NCBI RefSeq assembly: GCF_000427805.1
Contig: NZ_KE386588.1
Coordinates: 46,266 to 110,265 of the forward strand
DNA: 64,000 bases
Reading direction: 5' to 3'
DNA from: Budvicia aquatica DSM 5075 = ATCC 35567
GTDB taxonomy: Bacteria > Pseudomonadota > Gammaproteobacteria > Enterobacterales > Enterobacteriaceae
Shown here: positions 52,385-62,292 of the stretch, piece by piece
Numbering within the stretch: position 1 is the stretch's first letter
Layout of the letters: every line of letters starts with the position of its first letter
The notes under the pieces: model-generated
Database searches by the model: none
What the model was told of the DNA's origin: nothing
The model's input: only the letters and a program-made list of their open reading frames with translations
Position numbers and translations under genes: made by a program

Positions 52385-54073
52385 GTGTCAGTGAAACGTT
52401 CAGTCACCACGACTATTGCACGCATGCTGATTGCAATTGTTGTTTTATCCGTATTATCCACTGGTCTGGCTATCATTACGCTAATCGCCAGCCGTACCGA
52501 TGCGGAAGCGGTGAATATTTCCGGTTCACTGCGTATGCAAAGCTATCGCTTGGCCTATGACCTGACGACTAATTCGCCGGATCTTGAAGAACACATCAGG
52601 CAATACGATCTTTCTCTTAAAGCGCCTGCATTAGCGGAATTTAAGCGTTTCTACTCACCGTCAGACATTCAAAATGAGTATCGTCTGTTGCTGGAACGCT
52701 GGAGCCTGCTTGAAAGTGAATTGAAGGGTAATCGCCCCGAAAACTATATCAATCAGCTATCAAACTATGTAAAGCAAATTGATAATTTTGTCCTGTCTAT
52801 TCAACGTTTTTCTGAAATGAAGCTAAGGGTTGCCGCTGGCATCAGTATCATTAGCTTTTTACTTACCATCGGACTGGTTTTTTACATTATTCACTTCAGC
52901 AGACGGCAAATCGTTGAGCCACTCAATCGAATGGTCCATGCCAGCCACTATATTCAAACCGGTCGATTTGACCATCCACCACTGGATGTAGAATTGCCTA
53001 ACGAACTCGGCGTACTGGCTACCGCCTTTACCTCTATGTCGACAGATTTAGCTAAGCTGTATCAGTCACTGGCCGAAAAAGTAGCAGAAAAAACCCTCAA
53101 GTTAACCCAGGCAAACCGCTCGCTGGGCGTACTGTATGACTGTTTGCAGGCGCTAAGCGTCAGTCAGGTCGATCGCCAATGCTTCGAGCAGGTTCTGTCT
53201 ATTGTACGTAACAGTGAAAACCTGGTCACAATACGGCTGGAAGTCCAAGACAGTGGTGAAGGCCGCTGGGTTTTAGTTGAAGGCACTGAAGATAAAAACC
53301 GTGACTGGCAATACCTGACCTTAGAGCAAAATGAGCAACAGTTAGGGCGATTAAGCTGGCAATGTTCAGATACGGCCGTTCACCCGCAATTAATCGAGAA
53401 CGTCGCGAATATATTAAGCCGGGGCATTTACTTTAACCGGGCACAAAAACGTTATCTGCAAGTCCTTCTCATGGAAGAAAGAGCAACCATTGCCCGTGAG
53501 TTGCACGACTCACTGGCTCAGTCTCTTTCTTTCTTACGAATTCAACTTACCTTGCTTAAACGTACTATTCCCAGTAATAATGAAAAGGCAATGTCGGTTA
53601 TCAGTGATTTTGATCAAGCGCTTTCCAGCGCCTATCGACAGCTTAGGGAATTATTGGCTACCTTCAGGCTGACGATACAGGAAGCTGACCTTCATGAAGC
53701 ACTGAACCAGTTGATAGTACCTTTACAGGGCCAAACGACGGCATCAATTCAGATTCATTGTGCATTATCCTCGCAGTCTCTTAATGCACAACAGCAGGTT
53801 CATGCATTACAAATTGTCAGGGAAGCGGTTTTGAATGCCATCAAGCATGCCAATGCTACGCTTATCACTGTCAACTGTGATTCTGCACCTAACGGTAATA
53901 ATATGATTATAATTACCGATAACGGAACGGGTATTAAAAGTCTTGATGAACCGGAAGGGCATTATGGCCTGAATATTATGAGCGAACGGGCATCCCGATT
54001 AGGCGGTACGCTTAATATTCATCGTCGTGAAGAAGGAGGGACTTCTGTATGTCTTCTCTTTCCTCAACAATAA
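52385..54073 (+). CDS. narQ: Nitrate/nitrite sensor histidine kinase NarQ
   Basis: 562 residues (566 in E. coli). A GTG start has GAGG upstream. Two membrane segments (about 12-35 and 149-171) flank a periplasmic sensor with the nitrate-binding P-box SGSLRMQSYRL (46-56). HAMP, signalling helix and a cysteine-containing central module follow, then the HPK7-type transmitter with H374 in RELHDSLAQ and a GHYGLNIMSERA ATP lid. It phosphorylates NarP and NarL. It is divergent from napF and upstream of narP. Confidence 0.95.
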   Translation: MSVKRSVTTTIARMLIAIVVLSVLSTGLAIITLIASRTDAEAVNISGSLRMQSYRLAYDLTTNSPDLEEHIRQYDLSLKAPALAEFKRFYSPSDIQNEYRLLLERWSLLESELKGNRPENYINQLSNYVKQIDNFVLSIQRFSEMKLRVAAGISIISFLLTIGLVFYIIHFSRRQIVEPLNRMVHASHYIQTGRFDHPPLDVELPNELGVLATAFTSMSTDLAKLYQSLAEKVAEKTLKLTQANRSLGVLYDCLQALSVSQVDRQCFEQVLSIVRNSENLVTIRLEVQDSGEGRWVLVEGTEDKNRDWQYLTLEQNEQQLGRLSWQCSDTAVHPQLIENVANILSRGIYFNRAQKRYLQVLLMEERATIARELHDSLAQSLSFLRIQLTLLKRTIPSNNEKAMSVISDFDQALSSAYRQLRELLATFRLTIQEADLHEALNQLIVPLQGQTTASIQIHCALSSQSLNAQQQVHALQIVREAVLNAIKHANATLITVNCDSAPNGNNMIIITDNGTGIKSLDEPEGHYGLNIMSERASRLGGTLNIHRREEGGTSVCLLFPQQ

Positions 54074-54107
54074 GTTTTTAATAAAAAGAATAAAATGGGA
54101 AATATTT

Positions 54108-54192
54108 TATACCTGAAATAATTCGATATGCAGAAAGGCAGCGAGTGACTGAATGTCACCAACGCATCTGTAAATTGAAGTATGGCGGTATA
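54108..54192. repeat. ERIC-like palindromic repeat, family A copy 3 (short form)
   Basis: About 85 bp starting TATACCTGAAATAATTCGAT and ending AATTGAAGTATGGCGGTATA. The ends match copies 1, 2 and 4, and the centre is shorter. It fills most of the narQ-narP gap and would be transcribed if the two genes are cotranscribed. Confidence 0.75.
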
Positions 54193-54237
54193 TATCAGTA
54201 TTCTTCAACAGATTAAGAAACAACGGAGTAATACACT

Positions 54238-54870
54238 GTGTCAGAGCAATGTAATATCTTGATCGTAGATGACCACCCGCTTATGCGCCGTGGCGTTAGA
54301 CAACTTCTTGAACTTGAGCCGACGTTTAACATCGTGGCCGAGGCAAGCAATGGCAATGAAGCTATCACCTTTGCCAGCCAATTTTCACCTGACTTAATTT
54401 TACTCGATCTGAATATGAAGGGCCTGTCCGGTCTGGATACGCTGAAAGCCTTACGTAATGAAGGGGTTGATGCTCGAATTATTGTGCTTACCGTCTCAGA
54501 CTCACGTAATGATATCTATGCGCTGATTGATGCCGGGGCTGATGGCTATCTGCTAAAAGACAGTGAGCCTGAGCAGTTACTGAGTAAAATTCTTCAGGCT
54601 GCCAATGGGGAAAACGTATTCAGTGACATTATTCATGAATATCTGGCAACCAGAGACGAACAAACCGATCCGTTTGAGTCACTGACTGAACGTGAGCTAG
54701 ACGTATTACAAGAAGTTGCTCGCGGTATGTCTAATAAACAAATTGCCGTTCATCTGCATATTTCTGAAGAAACCGTAAAAGTGCATATTCGTAATATGCT
54801 GCGTAAGCTGAACGTTCGCTCACGCGTGGCGGCAACGGTGATGTATCTGGAACAAAAAGCCAGTAACTAG
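54238..54870 (+). CDS. narP: Nitrate/nitrite response regulator NarP
   Basis: 210 residues. The receiver domain has phosphoacceptor D57 in LILLDLNMKG, and the LuxR-type HTH spans about 145-205 (LTERELDVLQEVARGMSNKQIAVHLHISEETVKVHIRNMLRKL). IVDDHPLMRRGVRQLLELEP and LTVSDSRND match NarP and not NarL. GTG start. In E. coli narP lies apart from narQ but near nap; here sensor, regulator and target operon are contiguous. Confidence 0.94.
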   Translation: MSEQCNILIVDDHPLMRRGVRQLLELEPTFNIVAEASNGNEAITFASQFSPDLILLDLNMKGLSGLDTLKALRNEGVDARIIVLTVSDSRNDIYALIDAGADGYLLKDSEPEQLLSKILQAANGENVFSDIIHEYLATRDEQTDPFESLTERELDVLQEVARGMSNKQIAVHLHISEETVKVHIRNMLRKLNVRSRVAATVMYLEQKASN

Positions 54871-54901
54871 CTATTCGCTCTTCGCCATTTGAAATATTCC
54901 G

Positions 54902-54921
54902 GTCCCCTGCTATCGGGGGAC
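54902..54921 (+). terminator. Hairpin downstream of narP
   Basis: GTCCCC/GGGGAC stem with an 8-nt loop, 31 nt after the narP stop, followed by ATTTCAAT. Weak T-run. The remaining 54922-55173 carries no gene and must hold the yffB-dapE promoter. Confidence 0.4.
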
Positions 54922-55173
54922 GATTTCAATGGCAATTGAATATCCGTCCTAACAACGCTCGCTAACGTTAACAACCATCCCTAATTTCCTTTAATACCCC
55001 CGAGTTTTCAGCCAATTTTTTAAATTAGATCGCATTTTTTCGCACTATTATACCAATAAATGGTAGATTTATTCTTTGGTCGATCCTGACTTTATCAGCC
55101 CTTTGCTGAACGTACTAACCTGCGACAGGCCGTCCGCTTGTACTTATGATTCTAAATTGATGAGGGACTTCGT

Positions 55174-55545
55174 TTGAAAACGCCATATAGCCTCTACGGC
55201 ATTAAAAACTGCGATACCATAAAAAAAGCCCGCCGTTGGCTGGAAGAGCATCAGGTTGACTACCGTTTTCATGATTATCGCACCGATGGCTTAGATGAAG
55301 CACTAATACAGACGCTGATTGACCATCTTGGTTGGGAGGCCCTGCTCAATACCCGTGGCACCACATGGCGTAAGCTGACTGATGAACAAAAAGCAGCGAC
55401 CAATAATGAAGCATGCGCAAAAGTGCTGATGCTGGCTCAGCCCTCAATCATTAAACGCCCGGTCCTGGCCCTGAATGATTCCGATCGTATGTTGCTGGGC
55501 TTTTCTGCTGACAGCTATCAACAGTTTATTGATGGGGTGAAATAA
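55174..55545 (+). CDS. yffB: ArsC/Spx-family protein YffB
   Basis: 123 residues of the thioredoxin-fold ArsC-like family. The single conserved cysteine C13 lies in [43 protein letters not shown] and IIKRPVLAL follow. E. coli YffB is a glutathione-dependent thiol reductase candidate. The start is TTG with GAGGG 8 nt upstream; no better ATG exists. Its stop TAA shares a base with the dapE ATG, as in the E. coli order. Confidence 0.92.
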   Translation: MKTPYSLYGIKNCDTIKKARRWLEEHQVDYRFHDYRTDGLDEALIQTLIDHLGWEALLNTRGTTWRKLTDEQKAATNNEACAKVLMLAQPSIIKRPVLALNDSDRMLLGFSADSYQQFIDGVK

Positions 55546-56681
55546 TGTTCTGCCCAGTAATCACTTTAGCCCAGCAGCTCATTAAGCGCCCTTCGCTGAG
55601 CCCCAACGATGAAGGTTGTCAGCAGATTATGATCGATCGGCTGAAGGCCATCGGCTTTACCGTTGAACCGATGAACTTCGGCGATACGCTGAACTTTTGG
55701 GCTCACCGAGGAGGAAGTGCGGGCGCTCCTACGCTGGCATTTGCCGGGCATACCGATGTCGTTCCTACCGGTGATGAAAAACACTGGAATCAATCACCTT
55801 TTGAACCCACCATTCAGGATGGCTTTCTTTACGGCCGCGGTGCAGCCGATATGAAAGGTTCACTGGCTGCAATGGTGGTTGCCGCAGAACGTTTTGTCGC
55901 TGCAAATCCTAATCATCAGGGCCGCTTAGCCTTTTTAATTACCTCTGATGAAGAAGCCAGCGCGGTTAACGGTACGGTAAAAGTCGTTGAGGCTCTGATG
56001 GCTCGCCGTGAGCGGGTCGAGTATTGTCTGGTCGGTGAACCGTCGAGTACTGAACGGGTGGGTGACGTAGTAAAAAATGGCCGCAGAGGCTCTATAACTG
56101 CAAACCTGACGGTTCATGGTACCCAAGGCCATGTTGCATACCCCCATCTGGCTGACAATCCGGTTCACAAAGCAACCGCATTTATCAGCGAATTGGTGAA
56201 TACCGAATGGGATCGGGGTAATGAATTCTTCCCGGCAACCAGCATGCAAATCGCCAATATACATTCCGGAACCGGCAGTAATAATGTTATCCCGGGTGAA
56301 CTATTTATTCAGTTTAACTTCCGCTACAGCACCGAGCTCACCCACGAACAAATTGCCCGTAAGGTTCAGGAAATGCTGCAGCGCCACCAACTGCGCTACA
56401 GCATAGAGTGGAATCTGTCAGGAAAACCGTTCTTAACTCCGCGCGGAAAGCTGGTTGACGCGGTCTCTCATGCCGTTGAGTACTACGCTACCACCGCCCC
56501 ACAACTGCTGACCACCGGTGGTACTTCGGATGGCCGTTTTATTGCCCTTATGGGAACACAGGTTGTTGAGCTAGGGCCGGTCAATGCCACCATTCATAAA
56601 GTGAATGAGTGCGTTAAAGCCTCAGACCTTCAGTTGCTCAGCCGAATGTATCAAAAAATAATGGAACAGTTACTGGCATGA
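55545..56681 (+). CDS. dapE: Succinyl-diaminopimelate desuccinylase DapE
   Basis: 378 residues (375 in E. coli). It is a di-zinc M20 enzyme that hydrolyses N-succinyl-LL-diaminopimelate in lysine and peptidoglycan synthesis. H69 and D71 ([10 protein letters not shown]), D102 (GRGAADMKG), catalytic E136 and E137 (TSDEEA), E165 and H351 (NATIHKVNE) are all present. It is translationally coupled to yffB before it and, by ATGA overlap, to the peptidase gene after it. Confidence 0.98.
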   Translation: MFCPVITLAQQLIKRPSLSPNDEGCQQIMIDRLKAIGFTVEPMNFGDTLNFWAHRGGSAGAPTLAFAGHTDVVPTGDEKHWNQSPFEPTIQDGFLYGRGAADMKGSLAAMVVAAERFVAANPNHQGRLAFLITSDEEASAVNGTVKVVEALMARRERVEYCLVGEPSSTERVGDVVKNGRRGSITANLTVHGTQGHVAYPHLADNPVHKATAFISELVNTEWDRGNEFFPATSMQIANIHSGTGSNNVIPGELFIQFNFRYSTELTHEQIARKVQEMLQRHQLRYSIEWNLSGKPFLTPRGKLVDAVSHAVEYYATTAPQLLTTGGTSDGRFIALMGTQVVELGPVNATIHKVNECVKASDLQLLSRMYQKIMEQLLA

Positions 56682-57358
56682 TCACCCCCGAAATGTTGAC
56701 CGGTCAGAGTACGGAACACTTGGCCTGTTTAAGCGGAAACCACCGGCTACAGCCTGCGGCAGTCAGCGCCTTTTTTGAATTACAGACGGCGGCTAAGCTG
56801 GCTGGGTTTAACCTCCAGCCGGCCAGTACATTTCGTGATTTTGCCAGACAGCGGGCTATATGGAATGAGAAGTTTTCCGGCATTCGTCAGGTGATGGATG
56901 CCCAAAGCCAGCCGATGGACATCTCAACTTTAGGTAATGGTGAGCGCTGTTGTGCGATTCTACGCTGGTCGGCGATGCCCGGAGCCAGCCGCCATCACTG
57001 GGGGACAGATCTGGATATCTACGATCCGGATTTATTACCCGAAGGTCAAAAGCTGCAGCTCGAACCTTGGGAATATCAGGAAAATGGCTATTTCTACCAG
57101 CTAACTTTGTGGTTAACGGCTAACATGAGTAAATACGGTTTCTATCGCCCATTTCATCATGACCGAGGGGGCGTAGCGGCTGAACCATGGCACTTAAGTT
57201 ATTATCCGCTGGCGCAAGAGGCTGAACGCTTACTCACGCCAGAGATTTTACTTAGCGCATGGGAAAATCAGGATATTGCAGGCTATGACTGGCTCAGCCA
57301 GCATATTGAGTCAATATTTGAACGCTACATCACCAACATTGACGGGGTATGCTTATGA
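56678..57358 (+). CDS. M15-family (VanY/DdcY-like) metallopeptidase
   Basis: 226 residues. It carries the M15 zinc motif SxHxxGxxxD as [10 protein letters not shown] (S104, H106, D113) and the second ExWH motif EPWH (E169, H172), with [13 protein letters not shown] upstream. The family cleaves D-Ala-D-Ala or LD/DL peptides of murein. No signal peptide is evident, so it may act in the cytoplasm on recycled muropeptides, or its role may differ. It overlaps dapE and ypfN by 4 nt each (ATGA), placing it inside a lysine/murein precursor operon. E. coli K-12 has no gene at this position. Confidence 0.85.
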   Translation: MITPEMLTGQSTEHLACLSGNHRLQPAAVSAFFELQTAAKLAGFNLQPASTFRDFARQRAIWNEKFSGIRQVMDAQSQPMDISTLGNGERCCAILRWSAMPGASRHHWGTDLDIYDPDLLPEGQKLQLEPWEYQENGYFYQLTLWLTANMSKYGFYRPFHHDRGGVAAEPWHLSYYPLAQEAERLLTPEILLSAWENQDIAGYDWLSQHIESIFERYITNIDGVCL

Positions 57359-57552
57359 CATGGTTAGCTGACTACTGGTGGATCATTCTGGTTATTTTGG
57401 TCGGTATTTTTATTAACGGCATCAAAGCCCTGAACAAAATCAATTATAAAGGCTCACTTAACGATCCGTCTAAACTTCCGCCTCACCGGGATAACAACGC
57501 CCAGTGGGATAAAGAAGATGATGATGAATGGAATAAAAACAAGAAGAAATAG
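57355..57552 (+). CDS. ypfN: UPF0370 small membrane protein YpfN
   Basis: 65 residues. An N-terminal membrane helix (WLADYWWIILVILVGIFINGI) is followed by a charged tail with LPPHRDNNAQWDKEDDDEW. It matches E. coli YpfN, which also follows dapE. The frame opens 6 nt earlier, but the ATG at 57355, overlapping the peptidase stop as ATGA, gives the family start. Function is unknown. Confidence 0.9.
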   Translation: MTWLADYWWIILVILVGIFINGIKALNKINYKGSLNDPSKLPPHRDNNAQWDKEDDDEWNKNKKK

Positions 57553-57677
57553 TGAGGGTGTCAGACTCATTTTCCGGATAAATTTATCGGCGCTGAAAAG
57601 TTCTATTACAGTTAGTACATACACTACATCAATAATGCTAAAATTTATCCCAATAGAATTAATTTATTAGTCCGTAA

Positions 57678-57711
57678 CCCAAAGGCCGCAATAATTATTG
57701 TGACCTTTGGG
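57678..57711. repeat. 34-bp near-perfect inverted repeat between ypfN and tmcA
   Basis: 17-bp arms CCCAAAGGCCGCAATAA / TTATTGTGACCTTTGGG with one mismatch and one wobble and no spacer; the centre is a perfect CAATAATTATTG. It lies between the convergent genes. No T-run on either side, so it is more likely a binding or processing site, or an unusual terminator. Confidence 0.5.
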
Positions 57712-57761
57712 ATTAACTCAGATAAAACAGTCCACGCTTAATACGCCGGCTAAATAGCAGG

Positions 57762-59813
57762 TTAACTTCCACACTCAAGCGGAATTATGCCTAAAACCCA
57801 ATCTTTCCAGTAGCGGCTCTTCTGCTTATCCAATAACGTCAGCGCTTGCGCAACTTCATATCGCCAAAGCTTAATCAGTTCCTTTTTACCGCTAACGCCT
57901 GATAGCTGGACTAACTCGTCTAGCCTATAGCGCTGCTCTAGCATCATCCTAACCCATCGACATTCAACGTCGGGGTGTCTTAATAATCGATACAGCGATA
58001 CCTGAGTGGCATCCGGCGTTCTGAGCGCAAAAGCAAAACCAGCCAGACTCAGCCAGTCATCATCGTCTAAAGCGACAGGTGCAATATCATTGATACATTC
58101 AGGCCGAAAACCATTAAGCAGTTGGCCCAGAAGAAAGTGACGTTTAGACCTTTTAGTGAGCATTATTGCTCGCTGAGTAAAAGGAACCAGTGCCATTGCG
58201 GAATAGCACCCGCTACTGGCCTCTTTATGGCTTCCCATATGAATCAGTTCAAAACCACATGCCTGCCAGAAAGACCAAAGTTCATCGGTATAGCCGAAGC
58301 TGACAGAAAGGTAGTCCAGCCCCCGGTCCTTAGCCTGCCGGATTTGGTCACTGACCAGACTTTTGGCAATACCCTGACGTCGTAACGACGATATTACTGC
58401 GATCCGACTTATTCGGGAGGAAGATAACTGCGGAGCAAGATATTCAGAACCATGAGCCGCCAGCGATTGCGCCACCAAATTCCCGCGGGGTCTTCGGCGT
58501 CCGGCCCATACCTCACGGGCTAAGTCGGCAGATAGTCCGCCTTCATCGACTGACCAGAGTGCCGCAATGACACCATTATCTTGGCTTAATCCGACGCTGA
58601 ATGACATTCCCGGAGCATCGAACAGGCGGCGTAAATCCAGCGGACTGGTGCGGTAATGAGCGCTGGTTAACAGACCATAAAACTGAGTCAGTAACGCCGG
58701 CTGTTTAGCCAACTGCGGCCGATCGATATGCATAACGGTTTGTAGCCGCTCCGCCGTCTGTTCTAAGCTGTCTTCAGCGTCCATCAGCAGTGCGTGATTC
58801 ATCACGCGCTCCAACGGATCGTTATCAGCCCAGCGCACCGGCCGATTTAGCGATAAAATCTGGTGTTCGGGTAATCCGGCACAGAACTTCAATAAAAAGC
58901 CCCGGCCACTGCCCTCATATCCCTGAACGGTGGTTGTCAGTAATATTCGGGGGAAAAATGCGGATAGTTGATACAGCACTGACGCAGGAATAGCGGCGGC
59001 TTCATCAATAATCAGCCAGTCAACGCCTTGGGGCTTAGTCATTCGACACTGTTCCAACAGCCCATCAGGAGAAAAGAATGTCACTTTCCCATTGCTCCAT
59101 GACTGCAGCGTGTCAGTCGATGCCTGAGCCGGAGCCGTAAGCCAGCATTTACCCGTACCGGGCCAATCGCTGGCCATCATACCGGCAAGGGCTGATTTAC
59201 CCCGGCCACGTCCGGCAATCAATACATAGGTGCCATGCTCAGCACTGAATAACGTTGCCAGCAGGTTTTGCTGTTCTGCCGTTGGTGAGCCGTCAGGAGG
59301 TAACCAATCACAACGGGCTGAGAGCAAATTAAGAGTTACAGGATGGTGCTGTCGCAGCAATATCACATCACTATCAGCCATTATCTGTTGCTGAAAGTGA
59401 TGAATAAAATTAGGTGTACTTATCGGTTGTGAGCACTCGCTCCAGCGCAGACTGTCAGCGTCCTCTCGTTGTGGCCAGCGATGCCATTCAGGGACCATCA
59501 TCACCAGTATACTTCCGGCAGCCAAGGTGCCGGAAACCGCCGCTAATGCCTCGGCGTGCAAGCCTTGGGTAGCATCAAATACGGCATGTCGAAACTCAGA
59601 GCCCAGCAAGTTATTAACCGCAGAAGGCCTGCGTTGCAGGTAAGGGTAATCATCGATAACACGATCGGAGATCCACGGCCAGTCACCGGGATATTGACGA
59701 GTAAAAGTAAGTGCCTGCTCATAGCACCATGCGGGGTCTCCGCTTAAAATAACCAGACGACGGACGCCGTAATCCGACATTTGATTGAGGCAGGAACTTA
59801 ACTCTATGTTCAT
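57762..59813 (-). CDS. tmcA: tRNA(Met) cytidine acetyltransferase TmcA
   Basis: 683 residues from the ATG at 59813, which aligns with the E. coli start; the frame stays open to 59870. It makes N4-acetylcytidine at position 34 of elongator tRNA-Met, using acetyl-CoA and ATP. An N-terminal DUF1726-like domain is followed by an RNA-helicase-like module with Walker A GRGRGKS (201-207) and WLIIDEAAAIPAS. A GNAT acetyltransferase module (RISRIAVISSLRRQGIAKSL) and a C-terminal tRNA-binding domain complete it. Confidence 0.95.
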   Translation of the reverse strand: MNIELSSCLNQMSDYGVRRLVILSGDPAWCYEQALTFTRQYPGDWPWISDRVIDDYPYLQRRPSAVNNLLGSEFRHAVFDATQGLHAEALAAVSGTLAAGSILVMMVPEWHRWPQREDADSLRWSECSQPISTPNFIHHFQQQIMADSDVILLRQHHPVTLNLLSARCDWLPPDGSPTAEQQNLLATLFSAEHGTYVLIAGRGRGKSALAGMMASDWPGTGKCWLTAPAQASTDTLQSWSNGKVTFFSPDGLLEQCRMTKPQGVDWLIIDEAAAIPASVLYQLSAFFPRILLTTTVQGYEGSGRGFLLKFCAGLPEHQILSLNRPVRWADNDPLERVMNHALLMDAEDSLEQTAERLQTVMHIDRPQLAKQPALLTQFYGLLTSAHYRTSPLDLRRLFDAPGMSFSVGLSQDNGVIAALWSVDEGGLSADLAREVWAGRRRPRGNLVAQSLAAHGSEYLAPQLSSSRISRIAVISSLRRQGIAKSLVSDQIRQAKDRGLDYLSVSFGYTDELWSFWQACGFELIHMGSHKEASSGCYSAMALVPFTQRAIMLTKRSKRHFLLGQLLNGFRPECINDIAPVALDDDDWLSLAGFAFALRTPDATQVSLYRLLRHPDVECRWVRMMLEQRYRLDELVQLSGVSGKKELIKLWRYEVAQALTLLDKQKSRYWKDWVLGIIPLECGS

Positions 59814-60089
59814 AAAAGCGTTATCTGTCTGCGGCGGATAAAGAGCGATTATAGGCAATATATAACACAAGACATATGATTTTAATCACCCCTGCCATTG
59901 ATACCATCAAGCAAAGCATTTGTTATGGTGCAAATGAAGCTATCAAATCCAGCTAACAATGATTGATTACGTAATAACTGGTGCGAACAATACGCTATCC
60001 CAGCTTAATACTTCACAATACAATGCTAATCGCTCGGATGATAATCGGCGGCATAACGCAGTAAATCGCATGCAATCAAGGAAATTCTA

Positions 60090-60455
60090 ATGGATTACCA
60101 ATTCGACAATAATGAATTAAGGGCCAAGCTTCTGGTTGAAAAGTACCAATTTCAATTTAAGGAAGAACATCGCGCTGAAGTTAAAATGCATTTGAAAAAC
60201 GAAATTGACGACTATCAGTCGGGTAGCAGCGAGTACTTACGTTTTCTATGCGGCTACCTCTTCTGTATCGGTCATAAAGAGGATTTAGCTCTTATCACAA
60301 TGGCTAAAAAATCAATTAATATGGATGTTGGTACGATGATTGATTCACAGTGGTTAAGCAGTCTGGAAAATGATGGTGCAGAAGATGAATATACCCGAAG
60401 TCGGGCAGCAATAATTGACGAGTTTATTCGTTACTATACCCATTATTTTTCATAA
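60090..60455 (+). CDS. Small hypothetical protein, possible orphan immunity protein
   Basis: 121 residues, acidic, without signal peptide or membrane segment. It is not a gene I can name. The central pattern YLRFLCGYLFCIGHKEDLALITMAKKSINMDVGTMIDSQWL recalls small bacterial polymorphic-toxin immunity-type proteins (residues of the form LCxYLFxxG...AKxxNxD...ID), but this is from memory of pattern only. AAGGAA precedes the ATG. It stands alone in an accessory gap between tmcA and yeaL, with no toxin gene in sight. The interval 60456-60653 after it shows no further gene. Confidence 0.6.
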   Translation: MDYQFDNNELRAKLLVEKYQFQFKEEHRAEVKMHLKNEIDDYQSGSSEYLRFLCGYLFCIGHKEDLALITMAKKSINMDVGTMIDSQWLSSLENDGAEDEYTRSRAAIIDEFIRYYTHYFS

Positions 60456-60653
60456 TATGTGTCAGCATCAGGGCAATAAAGTAACCTCGTTTTAATGACT
60501 CTATTTAGGCTGGGTTTGATAAATCAGCTAATTGACCGCCAGAAAACGAATCACTTCGGCTGTATAAAAGTTCCCATCGAACTCACCGGAGGGTGAGCGA
60601 TTAGGGTAGTAACATAAATCAAATACAAACAGAACGCGGCTGAAGCAAGAATA

Positions 60654-61106
60654 TCAGGTCTTACCAATAATCAGCGATACCATACCTGCCGCAATTAACG
60701 GGCCAACCGGTACGCCTTTAAAGAAGGCCACACCGATAATGGTGCCCACTAATAGCCCGGCAACGATGCTTGGCTGGCTGGCCATAAGGGTTACGCCTCG
60801 TCCGCCCAGCCATGCGACAGCGATACCAATAATAATTGCCGTCAGAGACTTCCAGTTAACAAAAACCTGCATCAACATCGCCGGTGTCATTTTCCCGTTA
60901 GCTAACGGAGCCATAACGGCAATAGTCAGAATAGTAATCCCGATGGTCAGGCCATACTTTTGAACTGCCGGAAAAGCGGCTTCAAGAGGGGTAAGGCGAA
61001 GGATTAATAGAACCAGAATGGCAATAGTCACCGTATTGTTATGACTAAGAATACCCAGCCCCGCTAAGACCAACAAAACAATTAGCGTAGGATCAATATT
61101 TGGCAT
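60654..61106 (-). CDS. yeaL: DUF441 family inner-membrane protein YeaL
   Basis: 150 residues with four to five hydrophobic segments. [96 protein letters not shown] match E. coli YeaL closely. Function unknown. In E. coli the gene is at a different locus. Confidence 0.92.
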   Translation of the reverse strand: MPNIDPTLIVLLVLAGLGILSHNNTVTIAILVLLILRLTPLEAAFPAVQKYGLTIGITILTIAVMAPLANGKMTPAMLMQVFVNWKSLTAIIIGIAVAWLGGRGVTLMASQPSIVAGLLVGTIIGVAFFKGVPVGPLIAAGMVSLIIGKT

Positions 61107-61140
61107 GGCAGCTATCTCAAGGTTGTGTATGGAATTATTG

Positions 61141-61161
61141 CGCCGGGTTAATCACCCGGCA
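61141..61161 (-). terminator. Hairpin downstream of ypfJ
   Basis: GCCGGGT/ACCCGGC 7-bp stem with loop of 5 nt between ypfJ and yeaL on the minus strand. Weak T-content after it (GCAATAATT). It may attenuate read-through into yeaL. Confidence 0.4.
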
Positions 61162-61187
61162 CAAAGCATACTCCAAATTACTTGAGA

Positions 61188-62066
61188 TTATAATTTATCC
61201 GTCGCAAATGTATTGCATTGCTTAAAGTCGCCGCTATCAAACCCGCGTTTAAACCAGGTATAGCGCTGCTGTGACGTTCCGTGGGTAAAGCTATCGGGAA
61301 TAACCCGACCGGTACTTTGCTTCTGTAAGCGGTCATCACCGATGGCTTCAGCGGCGTTAAGCGCCTCTTCCATATCGCCCAGCTCAAGCACCTGCTGATT
61401 CTTCATGCTGTTACCCCAAACGCCGGCAAAGCAGTCAACCTGCAGTTCTTGTTTAACGGACAGGCGGTTGACTTCAGCTTCACTGCGGGCCTGCTGTTGA
61501 AGCCCGCGAACCTTATCGCTGATCCCCAGTAAGTTTTGCACATGGTGCCCGACTTCATGGGCGATAACATAGGCCTGAGCAAAATCACCGCCGGCTTTTA
61601 GCTTATTTTCCATATCCTGATAGAAGGAAAGATCGATATAAACGGTTTTATCTGCCGGGCAATAGAAAGGCCCCATCACCGACTGCCCGGTACCACAGCC
61701 GGTTCGGGTGGCACCGCGGTATAGCACCAGCTTAGGATCCTGATAGGTCCCACCCTGAGTCTTGAATATTCCGGCCCACGTATCTTCCGTTGAAGCTAAG
61801 ACCACGGAGGTGAACTTAGCCATCTCATTATCCTGAGGTGTAATGGGCTGGCTCTGCTGAGTTGTCGGAGCACCGTCATTTCCCGTTAGTAACGGTGTTA
61901 AATCGACGCCATAATATCCGGCAACCAGGACAACGACTAATAGCAGAATACCGCCCTTTCCACGCGGAACCCGAAAATTACCACCGCCCAGCCCACCGGA
62001 AGGTCGACTGGAATCACTACGGCGGTCTTCAACATTGTCACTTTCCCGACGGCCTTGCCAACGCAT
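61188..62066 (-). CDS. ypfJ: Neutral zinc metallopeptidase family protein YpfJ
   Basis: 292 residues from the ATG at 62066, which has GAGAG upstream and the family start [16 protein letters not shown]; an ATG 15 nt upstream lacks a ribosome site. A glycine-rich cytoplasmic segment precedes one membrane helix (about 39-56). The periplasmic domain carries a zincin motif HEVGHH (about 170-175), [14 protein letters not shown] before it, and [12 protein letters not shown] with the third ligand. It matches E. coli YpfJ (UPF0/zinc metallopeptidase family); substrate unknown. Confidence 0.93.
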   Translation of the reverse strand: MRWQGRRESDNVEDRRSDSSRPSGGLGGGNFRVPRGKGGILLLVVVLVAGYYGVDLTPLLTGNDGAPTTQQSQPITPQDNEMAKFTSVVLASTEDTWAGIFKTQGGTYQDPKLVLYRGATRTGCGTGQSVMGPFYCPADKTVYIDLSFYQDMENKLKAGGDFAQAYVIAHEVGHHVQNLLGISDKVRGLQQQARSEAEVNRLSVKQELQVDCFAGVWGNSMKNQQVLELGDMEEALNAAEAIGDDRLQKQSTGRVIPDSFTHGTSQQRYTWFKRGFDSGDFKQCNTFATDKL

Positions 62067-62292
62067 AATCTTATCTCTCATTATCTGCGGCCCAAACAGT
62101 CAGGCCGGTACTGAATTATATAGCTTGAATATAAGTATATTAGTCAAAGCAAAAAAATCCTGCTTAATTACACATTGCTCGTAATATTTAATCTACCTAT
62201 TGGCTGTTACAACATTGGACTAGAATAGAAAAAACCGTGAGTAAACCACGAATCTAAGCTCAAACCAGAGATAAAAATAAAGGAGGGTATCG

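Noticed and set aside
54238-54870. Calling the regulator NarL
   Set aside because: The receiver and linker segments agree with NarP, and no narX is adjacent.
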